64,000 bases of DNA from an uncultured Myxococcales bacterium (GTDB taxonomy: Bacteria > Myxococcota_A > Polyangia > Polyangiales > Polyangiaceae), in assembly GCA_937949945.1 (NCBI GenBank), contig CALFEQ010000178.1:73972-137971 (forward strand), given 5' to 3'. The stretch's first letter is position 1, and each line of letters opens with the position of its first letter. Below are positions 16,827 to 28,922 of this stretch, one piece after another. A program made the position numbers and the translations under genes. A model generated the notes under the pieces. That model had not been told where the DNA came from and did no database searches. It saw only the letters and a program-made list of their open reading frames with translations.

Positions 16827-18083
16827 TCAGAGCGTGCCCACGTAATGGCTGACGTGGTAGGCCGTGCTGCGGCCGTCCGGGCCGCGGGTCCACTTCGAGA
16901 CCATCATGTGGAGGTCGTTCGGCTTCGACGTGGACCACGGGTGGATGAACCCGCCGTAGAGGGCCGGCTCCTCCAACGTCGTGAGCTGGATCTTCTCGTT
17001 CGACCAGGGGCCCTCGGGGCGGGTCGCCTTGCGCGACACGATCGAGCCGATCACGGTGTTGAGATACGTCATCGCCCACGTGCCGTCGGAGAGACGACGC
17101 ACCGACGGCTCGCCGATGAACCCTTCGAAGAGCGGCGTGCAGGTCGGGCCCCAACCCCAGTCGGCGCCGTTCTTGCCCCAGCACTGGTACTCTTCCTTGT
17201 AGAACATCTTCGTCCAGTGGACGCGGCGGAGCATCATCGGTCCGAACTGACGGCCTGCGCGGACGCTGTAGACGTAGACCCATTCGCCGTCGCGCTGCAT
17301 CGTCCACATCTGGAACGGGTCGGTGTTCGCCTCGTTGTTCGGCCAGATGGGATCCTTGAGGCGGACGAAGTCGTTCCCGTTGTCGGAGTACGCGAGACCC
17401 GCGTAGCCGGTGCGCCACATCGCGAGGCCGTTCGGATCCCAGTGGTTGACCGACATGAACGAGATGATCTGCCGCTTCGTCTCGGGGAAGCTGATGCCGT
17501 CGTTCGGGATGGCCGTGAACTCGGACGGCGGGTTCCCCCAGACCTTCCTCGTGTCGTGCGCGTTGAAGAACAGCTCGGGCGCTCGACCGTTGCCCGCCAC
17601 CTTCGCGGCGCTGTCGAAGACGATCCCGCCCGGTGCGTTCGGGTGCACGTTGGAGCGGAGCATGACCGGCGAGCGCCAGTCGTTCCCCTCCTCCGGCCAC
17701 GCCGAGCCGAACGTGTCGCCGAAGAGGTAGCCGATCGATCCGTTCTCGAGCACGTAGGGGATCCCGAGATCGGTCCCCGCCACGCGCCACCGCTGGGCCG
17801 TGTCGAGGTCGGCGCCCGTCAGGCGCTTTCTGAACTTCGCGGTTCCCGGCAAGAAGCCATAGGACCCGGAAGAGCCGTCCGAGGAGGGATCTCCCGACGC
17901 GGACGCGCCCCGCTCGGGCGAGCCCGTCTCCTCCTCCGCCGAGTCTTGCCCCCTCCGAGACTTCTTCAACGAGGGGTCATCGACCGAGTCGACCACGCAT
18001 CCGGCGAGCGCGACGGTCGCGATCATCCAGGCGACCGTCGCGAGGCGCCGGTGTCCGAGTCCGCGAACATCCTCCGTTCCCAT
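16827..18083 (-). CDS. DUF4185-type five-bladed propeller lipoprotein
   Basis: A 418-residue lipoprotein (lipobox ALAGC, about residue 29) with a Ser/Glu/Gly-rich linker and a C-terminal catalytic-like domain resembling DUF4185, related to five-bladed glycoside hydrolases. Typical stretches are GTDLGIPYVLENGSIGYLFG, GDTFGSAWPEEGNDWRSPVM, DGEWVYVYSVRAG and LRRVHWTKMFYKEEYQCWG. Family members are secreted, often actinobacterial or myxobacterial, and proposed to act on cell-wall arabinan or other glycans; activity here is unproven. The gene is divergent from the multicopper oxidase gene and lies 111 bp downstream of the PEGA-like gene on the same strand. Confidence 0.8.
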   Translation of the reverse strand: MGTEDVRGLGHRRLATVAWMIATVALAGCVVDSVDDPSLKKSRRGQDSAEEETGSPERGASASGDPSSDGSSGSYGFLPGTAKFRKRLTGADLDTAQRWRVAGTDLGIPYVLENGSIGYLFGDTFGSAWPEEGNDWRSPVMLRSNVHPNAPGGIVFDSAAKVAGNGRAPELFFNAHDTRKVWGNPPSEFTAIPNDGISFPETKRQIISFMSVNHWDPNGLAMWRTGYAGLAYSDNGNDFVRLKDPIWPNNEANTDPFQMWTMQRDGEWVYVYSVRAGRQFGPMMLRRVHWTKMFYKEEYQCWGKNGADWGWGPTCTPLFEGFIGEPSVRRLSDGTWAMTYLNTVIGSIVSRKATRPEGPWSNEKIQLTTLEEPALYGGFIHPWSTSKPNDLHMMVSKWTRGPDGRSTAYHVSHYVGTL

Positions 18084-18385
18084 TCGTCCTCCCGTTCGTC
18101 AGAGAGCACGTGGCGGGCCAGCCCGAAGGGGCCCCCGGCGAGGCGCCGGCGCTCGCGGGACGCCGCCGGGACGAGGCGCGGCAGATCGTGAAAATATCAA
18201 GGAAATCAATGGAAAAGACCGCGCTCCTCGGGGAGGCGGGGCCGCGCGGTGGGCCGCGTGAGTCGACGGGAAGGTCACGAAGGTGACCGGTCTGGAGCGT
18301 CGAGATGGCGGGCGCCGAACCCCCGCAGCATTTGCGTTGTCCCGGTGAGACTCGGCGCGCGCGCGACGCGTGGAAGACTTGGAGC
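18084..18385. promoter_or_regulatory. divergent intergenic region with a 16-bp palindrome at 18273-18288
   Basis: 302 bases between the DUF4185 and multicopper oxidase genes. GGTCACGAAGGTGACC at 18273-18288 is a perfect 6-bp inverted repeat with a 4-base spacer, about 100 bp upstream of the oxidase ATG, and may be an operator. An A-rich patch at 18187-18222 is the likely promoter zone. No gene is supported here. Confidence 0.45.
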
Positions 18386-19831
18386 ATGCGTTTCGTAGCC
18401 GTCTTGTCGCTGCTGGTCGTCGTGGCCTGCGGAACGAACGGTGACGCCGACGCGACCAAGGTTCGGCGTGTCACCGACGGCGGAGCGGACGACGGCGCGA
18501 AGTCGCGGCGTCCGCTCGCGGACATCTGGGGGATGCCGGCGCTCGAGGACGAGAACCCCGATCCGGACATCGTCGAGGTGAGGCTGAGGGCGGGGAAGGC
18601 GCGCGCGGTGCTCGACGACAAGGAGATCGACGTCCTCGCGTACAACGGCACCGTGCCCGGACCGGTCCTGAGGGCGCGCCCCGGGCAGAGGGTCATCGTC
18701 CATTTCGAGAACGCGCTCGACGAGCCGACCACCGTGCATTGGCACGGCCTGCGGATCCCGGACACGATGGACGGCTCGCCGCGCATCCAGGACCCGGTGC
18801 CGCCGGGCGGGACGTTCACGTACCAGTTCAAGGTGCCGGAGGCGGCTTCCTTCTGGTACCACCCGCACGTCTCCACCCACGACCAGCTCGAGCGAGGGCT
18901 GTACGGGCCGATCGTCATCCAGGACGATCTCGATCCGATTTACGACCTCGAGCGGTTCCTCGTCCTCGACGACGTGACGCTCGACGCGGAGGGGAACATC
19001 GCCCCGCCGAAGCTCGACGGCCTCGACGGGCTCACCGGGCGCTACGGCGACCTCTTCCTCACCAACGGCAAGAACGCCAAGACGGTGAAGGCGTCCGCGA
19101 AGAAGGGGCAGGTCGAGCGATGGCGGCTCGTGAACACCGCCAACGCGCGGAAGATGAGGCTCCGCATCGAGGGCGCGCGCTGGCGCCTCATCGCGACGGA
19201 CGGCGGCCTGCTCGAGGCGCCGCTCGAGCCGAAGGAGCTCACGCTGGCCGTCGGCGGTCGTCTCGACGTCGAGGTCTCGTACGACACCGCCGGGTCCGTC
19301 GCGCTCGTGCACGACGACGGGAAGGAACGGACGACGATGTTCGCGGTCGACGTCGAGGACGGTCCGGACGCACCGCGCACGATCCCGTGGCCCGAGGTGA
19401 AGCCCCACGTCGCCGAGCGCGCTCCGAAGCAAGAGTTCGAGATGTCGTTCGACTTCGTCCAGCAGGGCGCGAGCGCCCAGTGGTTCATCAACGGCGAGTC
19501 GCACTGGATGGAGCCGATCCTCACGGTGCCGCAAGGCACGACGATGAGGATGCGCCTCGTGAACGCGAAGGGCGGCATCGCGCACCCGTTCCACCTGCAC
19601 GGCCAGTTCTTCCGCGTCGAGCATCCCGACTGGCCGGGACTACGCGACACCGTGCAGGTGCCGGAGAACGAACCGATCACGATCGTCGCCTACTTCGACA
19701 ACCCCGGCACGTGGATGGCGCACTGTCACATCCTCGAGCACGCCGAGCTCGGGTTCATGGCGGAGATCCAGGTCACGTCCACGGGCGCGCCGCCTCCGTG
19801 GACCGGCCCCGGCGGTGGACACGGTCACTGA
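18386..19831 (+). CDS. multicopper oxidase lipoprotein
   Basis: A 481-residue exported enzyme with a lipoprotein signal (LLVVVAC, Cys about 13) and three cupredoxin domains. All copper-binding motifs are present: HWHG (His118, His120), WYHPH (His159, His161), HPFHLH (His400, His403, His405) and HCHILEH (His446, Cys447, His448, His452). The type 1 centre and trinuclear cluster are therefore complete. Substrates may be Cu(I), Mn(II), bilirubin or phenols; position and size fit CueO/CotA/laccase-like enzymes. The ATG at 18386 starts the signal peptide; an upstream ATG at 18305 would add a non-signal extension. A palindrome about 100 bp upstream may be its operator. Confidence 0.9.
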   Translation: MRFVAVLSLLVVVACGTNGDADATKVRRVTDGGADDGAKSRRPLADIWGMPALEDENPDPDIVEVRLRAGKARAVLDDKEIDVLAYNGTVPGPVLRARPGQRVIVHFENALDEPTTVHWHGLRIPDTMDGSPRIQDPVPPGGTFTYQFKVPEAASFWYHPHVSTHDQLERGLYGPIVIQDDLDPIYDLERFLVLDDVTLDAEGNIAPPKLDGLDGLTGRYGDLFLTNGKNAKTVKASAKKGQVERWRLVNTANARKMRLRIEGARWRLIATDGGLLEAPLEPKELTLAVGGRLDVEVSYDTAGSVALVHDDGKERTTMFAVDVEDGPDAPRTIPWPEVKPHVAERAPKQEFEMSFDFVQQGASAQWFINGESHWMEPILTVPQGTTMRMRLVNAKGGIAHPFHLHGQFFRVEHPDWPGLRDTVQVPENEPITIVAYFDNPGTWMAHCHILEHAELGFMAEIQVTSTGAPPPWTGPGGGHGH

Positions 19832-19925
19832 TCCGAGCTTCGGATCGAGATGGGGCATGCTGCCCCGCTCGGCGTTCGGCGAACACCCTTGCGGCGCGGA
19901 CGCAGGTCCGTCACAAGGGGCGGCC

Positions 19926-20429
19926 ATGTCCATCAAGATTGGTGACCGCATTCCGGACGCAACCCTCTACGAGTCGACGGAGTTCGGGGACGCTTGCCCC
20001 GCAGCGCCCAAGAGCGTGTCCGTCGCCGAAGCCGTTCGCGGGAAGAAGATCGTGATCTTCGGCCTGCCGGGCGCTTTCACGCCGACGTGCTCCGCCCAGC
20101 ACGTGCCCGGCTACGTCGAGCTCCTCCCGCAGCTGAAGGCGAAGGGGGTCGACGAGGTCTGGTGCGTGTCGGTCAACGACGGCTTCGTCATGGCCGCCTG
20201 GGGCCGTGAGCTGAAGGCCATCGGCAAGATCCGCATGCTCGGGGACGGCAGCGCCGAATTCGCGAAGAAGCTCGGTCTCGAGCTCGATCTGACCGCGGCC
20301 GGCATGGGCGTCCGCATGCAGCGCTTCTCGATGCTCGTCGAGGACGGCGTCGTGAAGCAGCTCAACGTCGAGCAGCCGAAGAAGTTCGAGGTGAGCGACG
20401 CCGCCACCATGCTCGAGCAGCTCGGCTGA
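19926..20429 (+). CDS. peroxiredoxin, Prx5-like (redoxin family)
   Basis: A 167-residue cytoplasmic thiol peroxidase of the Prx5/AhpE-type redoxin family. The peroxidatic Cys is in the family signature PGAFTPTCS (about residues 48-56), followed by HVPGYVELLPQLKAKGVDEV and WGRELKAIGKIRMLGDGSAE. The conserved Arg near residue 128 (GVRMQRFSML) is also present. It reduces hydrogen peroxide, alkyl hydroperoxides or peroxynitrite at the expense of thioredoxin or glutaredoxin. ATG 19926 gives the standard length for the family. It follows the multicopper oxidase gene by 94 bp and may share an oxidative or metal-stress role, but the two need not be co-transcribed. Confidence 0.92.
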   Translation: MSIKIGDRIPDATLYESTEFGDACPAAPKSVSVAEAVRGKKIVIFGLPGAFTPTCSAQHVPGYVELLPQLKAKGVDEVWCVSVNDGFVMAAWGRELKAIGKIRMLGDGSAEFAKKLGLELDLTAAGMGVRMQRFSMLVEDGVVKQLNVEQPKKFEVSDAATMLEQLG

Positions 20430-20468
20430 GAGCGGCGAGCGGTCGAGGTCGCGGCGTCGCGCGCGTGC

Positions 20469-21635
20469 TCACGCGAGAGCGTCACGCATGCGGGCGACGC
20501 CGCGGTCGATGTCCGTCTCGTCGTGGTAGATGCCGAACCCGAAGCGCAGGCGATCGCCGCGCACGTCGGTGACGACGTCGGCGCGGAGCAGTCGCTGGTG
20601 GATGTCGCTCGCCGCGCTCGTCTGGAACGTGAGGAACTGGCCGCGGCTCTTCTCCGAGAGCGGGACGACGAGCTGATCCTCGCGCACGGGGAGGGACTCC
20701 TTCCGGAGGTGCTCGACGAAGCGCTCCTGGAGCCTTTCGACGTGCGCGTGGATCGCGGCCGCGTCGAGCTTCTGCTCGTCGAGCCAGTCCATCACGGCGA
20801 CGAAGCGGTAGAGCGCGCTCGGATCGAACGTGGCGCCGAACAAGCGCGCGCCGCCGGGCGCGTAGGCGACCGCACCCGGCGCCTGCGCGTCCTCGAGCGC
20901 GCCGAAGGCCGCGAACCAGCCGGTGTCGCGCGGCCGGTCGCCGTAGCCCGGCGGGGCGTGGACGAAGCAGCAGCCTTCGCCGCTCATCGCGTACTTGTAA
21001 CCGCCGGCGAGATAGAAGACGCGGTCCTTCATCGTCGAGAGGTCGACGGGGATCGCGCCGAAGGCGTGGTAGCCGTCGATGACGACGAACGTCTCGCGCG
21101 GCACGGCGGCGACGATGCGCGACAGATCGGGCACTGCCCAGCCCGAGTTGAAGAACACGTGGCTGAGATAGACGAGGTCCCAGCCCGGCTTCGATGCCTC
21201 CGCCGCGAAGCGCTCGACGAAGGAGGCATGCGGCTCGGCGGCGACGCGCGTGACGGCGAGCAGGCCGTCTTCTTCGAGCCGTGACGCTTGGCGCGCGAAC
21301 GAGTGGAACTCGGCATCGGTCGTGAGGACGCGGAGCGCGCGGCCATACGGCAGGCACGACAGGATGCGCATGACGAGCTCGTGCGTGTTCGGCGCGAACG
21401 CGACGGCGTTCGGCTCGGACGTTCCGAGCCGCTTCGCGACGTGGCGCTGCGCGCGAGGGAGCACGTCGGAGAAGACGACGTCCCACTTGCGGTCCGCGAG
21501 TCGTGCGGCATCGAGCCACGCCTTCACGTGAGCATCGAAGCTGACGTCGGGCCAGAGGTGATGGCTGTGCGCGGCGAAGTGGATGCGCTCTGGCGCGGCT
21601 TCGAGGAAGCGGCGGAAGAAGGATTTGTAGCTCAC
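20469..21635 (-). CDS. aminotransferase class V-fold PLP-dependent enzyme
   Basis: A 388-residue fold-type I PLP enzyme, kynureninase/cysteine-desulfurase-like. Recognisable parts are HFAAHSHHLWPDV at the start, FAPNTHELVMRIL, VVIDGYHAFGAIPVD (PLP-stacking Asp and His) and the Schiff-base Lys in FYLAGGYKYAMSGEG. Kynureninase-like enzymes cleave kynurenine, but the sequence alone cannot separate this from other class V members. The GTG at 21635 is the first plausible start. It converges with the peroxiredoxin gene (39 bp gap) and is divergent from methionine synthase. Confidence 0.82.
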   Translation of the reverse strand: MSYKSFFRRFLEAAPERIHFAAHSHHLWPDVSFDAHVKAWLDAARLADRKWDVVFSDVLPRAQRHVAKRLGTSEPNAVAFAPNTHELVMRILSCLPYGRALRVLTTDAEFHSFARQASRLEEDGLLAVTRVAAEPHASFVERFAAEASKPGWDLVYLSHVFFNSGWAVPDLSRIVAAVPRETFVVIDGYHAFGAIPVDLSTMKDRVFYLAGGYKYAMSGEGCCFVHAPPGYGDRPRDTGWFAAFGALEDAQAPGAVAYAPGGARLFGATFDPSALYRFVAVMDWLDEQKLDAAAIHAHVERLQERFVEHLRKESLPVREDQLVVPLSEKSRGQFLTFQTSAASDIHQRLLRADVVTDVRGDRLRFGFGIYHDETDIDRGVARMRDALA

Positions 21636-21882
21636 GCGGCGCAGCGTAGCGGGTTCGGGGGAATGGGGAACCGGGATGGGGATGGTGGTCGGGCTTGCTG
21701 GGGGTTCGGAGACGGTGGATGCGCTTCGAGGGATTTCGGGAACGGGACGGAGGGAGCTACCTCATGTTTCCAGCAACGTCGTGCCCGGCTGAGCCTCTGC
21801 TTGCCATCCCGAGGGATTTCGGCCAAAAGCCCGGCTAAAGACGCTCGTTTCCTTTCGACCTTCCATCGGGAGCCCACAGCCC

Positions 21883-25611
<3,729 letters not shown>

Positions 25612-25712
25612 GCTCGGCTGGCACCTCCTACCGGTCGTCACCGGCGGTCGGCGCCGGCATGTTCTGCGCGAATCACTTGGGCTCATGGCGCGCGATCCGC
25701 GATGATCCGCGC

Positions 25713-26099
25713 GTGGAGATCCCTACCGTCACCGCGCTCTACGGAGCACTGAACGCCATCTTCAACATCGGGCTCGCGGCGCACGTCTCGGTGGTCCGCC
25801 GGCGCGAGAACATCTCCATGGGCTTGGGCAGCTCGGAAGCGCTCCTCGTCGCCAGCCGCGTCCATGCGAACAACGCGGAGTTCGTCCCACTGGGCATCCT
25901 CATGCTCCTCCTCGCGGAGCTCTGCGGCGGCTCGAGCTTCTGGCTCCACATCGCCGGCGGCCTCCTCTTCCTGGGCCGCCTCGCCCACGCCTACGGCCTC
26001 CCACGCCCGGCCCCGAACGTCTTCCGCGTCTTCGGCACCGCCGCGACGTGGGGGGTGATCGTCGCGCTCTCGGCCTGGACGCTCTGGCTCCGCCGGTAG
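25713..26099 (+). CDS. MAPEG family membrane protein
   Basis: A 128-residue protein with four hydrophobic helices and the MAPEG pattern: EIPTVTALYGALNAIFNIG at the start, then VVRRRENISMG, RVHANNAEFVPLGILMLLL (the conserved Asn-Glu after the Arg) and GRLAHAYGL. Relatives include microsomal glutathione transferases and many bacterial proteins without assigned substrate. The GTG at 25713 gives the standard MAPEG N-terminus; the ATG at 25659 would add an unlikely 18-residue extension. It lies 101 bp after metH on the same strand. Confidence 0.85.
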   Translation: MEIPTVTALYGALNAIFNIGLAAHVSVVRRRENISMGLGSSEALLVASRVHANNAEFVPLGILMLLLAELCGGSSFWLHIAGGLLFLGRLAHAYGLPRPAPNVFRVFGTAATWGVIVALSAWTLWLRR

Positions 26100-26103
26100 G
26101 AGG

Positions 26104-26276
26104 CCTCGGGCCTCGGGCCTCATGAAGGCCTCAGATGTACACCACATCCATTCCTACCGACGTTGGGAAAGTGTGCAGGCTGCAACCATTCCTACCGACG
26201 TTGGGAAGGGCATGGCGCCGTCAGCGTCAGCGCCGATGGGCGAGAAGTGCTTTTCGTTGAGGCCCGAGGCCCGAGG
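26104..26276. repeat. 18-bp inverted repeat of GAGGCC-type units
   Basis: CCTCGGGCCTCGGGCCTC at 26104-26121 is repeated exactly in inverse orientation at 26259-26276. Related units (GGCCTCAGGCC near 26803; GAGGCCTGAGG near 26945) occur on the other side of the small lipoprotein gene. Confidence 0.7.
26151..26207. repeat. two copies of a 19-bp imperfect palindrome, 38 bp apart
   Basis: TTCCTACCGACGTTGGGAA occurs at 26151-26169 and again at 26189-26207. The arms are TTCCTACCG and CGTTGGGAA (7 of 9 pairs match around a central A). With a third copy at 26837-26855 these bracket the small lipoprotein gene. Possible roles are protein-binding sites or a small repeat family. Confidence 0.65.
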
Positions 26277-26284
26277 ACTCCCGC

Positions 26285-26671
26285 TCACCGACACACCCGG
26301 CGGCCGAACTCGTCGCTTCCGACCTCTTGGAGGCCGGGCTGGCAGACGCATTCGTCGGCTCTGGGGTTCGTGCCGTTCGGGTCGGGCTGGGTGCCTTCGG
26401 AGCAGGACCAGACGCAGCGGCCGTCGTCGGTCTCGACGTGATACGGAGGCACGCACGGCTCGGCCGAGGCGTCGGCGGTCAACGGTGAGCCGTCCTCCTG
26501 CTCGGAGTCCGGCACGGGTTCGGGCTCCGGCTCCGGCTGCCTAGGCGGCGGTTCGCGAGCCGGGCCGCAAGGAAGGGCGGTGCACATTTCATCGTCCACG
26601 AGGCCGCCGCAGGCGATGAGCGGAGAAGCAAGGGCGAGGAAAGACGCGAGGAAGAGGCGAGCCGGGCGCAT
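26285..26671 (-). CDS. small Cys-rich lipoprotein
   Basis: A 128-residue protein with signal peptide and lipobox LIACG (Cys about 21), an acidic/Pro-rich linker (REPPPRQPEPEPEPVPD) and a small Cys-rich C-terminal region. That region has eight Cys, including ETDDGRCVWSCSEGT and RADECVCQPGLQE, like a disulfide-stabilised EGF-type module. No family is recognised. It sits in a repeat-rich stretch, with two palindromic repeats downstream and one about 165 bp upstream of its start. The ATG at 26671 starts the signal peptide; the frame is open further upstream but without signal-like sequence. Confidence 0.7.
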   Translation of the reverse strand: MRPARLFLASFLALASPLIACGGLVDDEMCTALPCGPAREPPPRQPEPEPEPVPDSEQEDGSPLTADASAEPCVPPYHVETDDGRCVWSCSEGTQPDPNGTNPRADECVCQPGLQEVGSDEFGRRVCR

Positions 26672-26836
26672 GCCACACGCTTCGGCAACCGCCATGCCAC
26701 TTCGAAACGAGGCCTTTTTCTCGGGCCTGTCGTGCAGTGGCCTTGGGCCACCGTCCTGCGCCATGACACCCCTGACAGGGCATGTGCCACGGCGCTCTTT
26801 GGTGGCCTCAGGCCCCGCGTTTGTAGGATGCACACA

Positions 26837-26855
26837 TTCCTACCGACGTCAGGAA
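26837..26855. repeat. third copy of the 19-bp palindrome
   Basis: TTCCTACCGACGTCAGGAA. The left arm is identical to the other copies; the right arm has changed but still pairs 7 of 9. The similarity continues for about 18 bases on the 3' side (AAGGGTGTAGGTTGCA against AAGTGTGCAGGCTGCA at copy 1), so the full unit is about 38 bp. A GTAGGA/TCCTAC hairpin (26823-26843) overlaps it. It lies in the 298-bp gap between two minus-strand lipoprotein genes, where I see no other gene. Confidence 0.6.
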
Positions 26856-26969
26856 AGGGTGTAGGTTGCATGCATGCCTCGGCACCGAAGGGGACACGGG
26901 TGCGGCCAGCCTCGCGGAAGGGGGCGGTGTACCGGCTCACCGCTGAGGCCTGAGGTTTGAGGCCTGACC

Positions 26970-27629
26970 TCAAGTCCTCACCAGCGGCACCTGCGCCGTG
27001 AGCTTCCAGTCGAGCGGCGGGCCTACGTCGGTCCGGCGCCAGCGGAGGGTCGCGGTGCCCTTCGTCGGATCGGTGATGACGACTTCGCCGGTCATCTCGA
27101 CCGCCGGCAGGTTGCCCGAGACGTTCTTGGTGGTGAACGGGCCCTCCGTCGGAGCTTCGGGGGAGTACGTGTACTTGTGGAGGTTGGGCGCGATCGTCTC
27201 GAGCTCGCAGCCGTCGAGGCCCTCTTCTTCCGCGGTGGCCGTCACGAACGTCGTCGCGATCCGGCCGGTCGCCGTGAGCCGGACGGTCACGCGTACGTCG
27301 ACGAGCCGAGCGCGGTACTTGCAGAAGCCCGAGCCTCCGAACTCCACCCAATCTGTGCTCGGGAGGCCCCCGAGCCAGTTGGTGTCCGGAGGCGGCATGC
27401 CGGGCGGCAGCGGCGGCTCGACGTCGTTGGGGTCGACACCATCCGAGGGGAGCGGGTCGCCCTCGCTCGGCGACGTGTCGTCGTCCGTTCCGTCGGTTGG
27501 CGTGCGCGAGCGCTTCTTGTCGACGTTCGTCTTCGTGCTCTCGAACGGCCGCGGTGACGAGACTTCACCGGCACAACCGACGAGGAGCGCGAGCCCGATG
27601 ACGAGGGCCCATGACGACGAGTACCTCAT
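26970..27629 (-). CDS. hypothetical lipoprotein
   Basis: A 219-residue protein with a lipoprotein signal (LLVGC, Cys about 19), a long disordered linker rich in Ser, Asp and Pro (about 25-85), and a compact beta-rich domain to the C-terminus (LVDVRVTVRLTATGRIATTF, EMTGEVVITDPTKGTATLRW) with two Cys that may pair. I recognise no family. It is transcribed towards the repeat region. The upstream neighbour, a phosphatase-like lipoprotein, is on the same strand 135 bp away. Confidence 0.72.
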   Translation of the reverse strand: MRYSSSWALVIGLALLVGCAGEVSSPRPFESTKTNVDKKRSRTPTDGTDDDTSPSEGDPLPSDGVDPNDVEPPLPPGMPPPDTNWLGGLPSTDWVEFGGSGFCKYRARLVDVRVTVRLTATGRIATTFVTATAEEEGLDGCELETIAPNLHKYTYSPEAPTEGPFTTKNVSGNLPAVEMTGEVVITDPTKGTATLRWRRTDVGPPLDWKLTAQVPLVRT

Positions 27630-27764
27630 GGCCTTCGGCCGCCATGAAGCAAGGACGCTGCCACGCGCTCAGCGTGGAAAATTCCGGGCTTTCCGGCCTC
27701 GACGCTCGCCGTGATGGTCGGGTTGGGGAATGCCGGTGGTCACTATCGTGAAGGCCGAGCCCCC

Positions 27765-28757
27765 TCAGCGCGGGCCCTCCTTCAGGACCTTCACCGTATC
27801 GCCGCGGAGCTCCAGGACCTCGATGGGACCGCCGTAGAACTTCGACATGCCGACGTCGATGCGCCAAGCCTTCTCGTCGCACGCCGGGGTGATGCCGGGC
27901 CGCTGCACCGTGTGGCCCATCACCATGCGCTTCGCGTTGAGGGCTCGGAGCGTCTCGTCGAGCTTGGCGCACTCCTCGCGGCCCGGAGCCGCCGAGTACA
28001 TTCGCGTCCAGAGCGGGCCGTCCTCGGCGGTGAGCTCCTTGGGGACCTTGCGCGTCTCTCCCATGAGCCAAGCGCGCGTGCCCTCGTTGATCTCGTCGAG
28101 CCCTGCGCGCACGTGCTTCGGCAGGACGCCGCCGTGGACGAAGATCGTGTCGCCGACACGCGCGACCACGGGGCGGCGCGCGAGCATGCGGGCGTAGGGG
28201 CCGCCGGGAAGGAAGGCGAGGGCTCGCCCGCGTTGGATCGGCTCGAGGCCCGCGATTCTCTGCGCGAGCCTCTCGTCGGAGGGCGTCACGTCCGCGAACG
28301 CGGCGAACGCGCCGCGCGTCACGTAGCGGAAGTCGAGCTCCACGTTCATGATCTCGTGGTTGCCCACGAGCGCGACGACGGCGCCGCCGGCCTTCTTCGC
28401 CTCGTCCTCGAGGCGCTCGATCATGTCGAGGATCTTCCGATCGTCGTCGCCACGATCGATGAGGTCGCCCGTCTGGACGACCACGAGCTTGCCGCCGATC
28501 CACGCGTCCTTGTCGTCGATCGCACCGGCGAGCTTGAGAGCGCGGCGCGTCGCATCGAGATCGCCATGGAGGTCACCGATGGCGACCACGCGCTCGGGCG
28601 CCGGCTTCGACACCGCGAGCGATCCCGGGCCTTTCGCCGGCGCCGGCGTCGTGCTCACCGCGGCTTTCTGGACGGGCTCGGGCTCCTTCGTCTTCTCGCA
28701 GGCCGCGCAGCCCAGGGCGAGCGCCAGCGTGGCGGCGAGGGAGATCAGCGCTCGCAT
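27765..28757 (-). CDS. calcineurin-like metallophosphoesterase lipoprotein
   Basis: A 330-residue protein with a lipoprotein signal (GCAAC, about residue 20), a Pro/Ala linker, and a complete PPP-type metallophosphoesterase core: GDLHGD (metal ligands Asp and His), GDLIDRGDDD, GNHEIM, HGGVLP and GHTVQ. All dinuclear metal ligands are present, so it should be active, on the outside of the cytoplasmic membrane if the signal is used. The substrate (phosphoprotein or nucleotide) is unknown. Myxobacterial genomes encode several such 'Ser/Thr phosphatase family' lipoproteins. The ATG at 28757 follows AAGGAG very closely. The 165-bp upstream gap separates it from the Fe-S carrier gene. Confidence 0.85.
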   Translation of the reverse strand: MRALISLAATLALALGCAACEKTKEPEPVQKAAVSTTPAPAKGPGSLAVSKPAPERVVAIGDLHGDLDATRRALKLAGAIDDKDAWIGGKLVVVQTGDLIDRGDDDRKILDMIERLEDEAKKAGGAVVALVGNHEIMNVELDFRYVTRGAFAAFADVTPSDERLAQRIAGLEPIQRGRALAFLPGGPYARMLARRPVVARVGDTIFVHGGVLPKHVRAGLDEINEGTRAWLMGETRKVPKELTAEDGPLWTRMYSAAPGREECAKLDETLRALNAKRMVMGHTVQRPGITPACDEKAWRIDVGMSKFYGGPIEVLELRGDTVKVLKEGPR

Positions 28758-28922
28758 CGCTCCTTCACGGAATGCAGCGTCGCCCTCGACGGACGAGGGC
28801 CGGGCCTCGGGGAGGGGGACGACCCGGCCGTGCGTCCGAGCACGAGGCCACCGGTGGCTGGCCTGTGAGCGGTCCACGGCACGGAGGCTCGCTCCGTGCG
28901 GAGGACCGCGAGCTGCCCTGCA

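Noticed and set aside
21636..21882. Cobalamin, SAM or SAH riboswitch in front of metH
   Set aside because: I looked for the B12 box and for SAH/SAM-II-type cores and found no convincing match. GGGATTTCGG occurs twice but without a pairing pattern. A covariance-model search would settle it.
26151..26855. CRISPR-like repeat array
   Set aside because: Only three copies, two of them 38 bp apart and the third 650 bp away, with no regular unique spacers and no cas genes.
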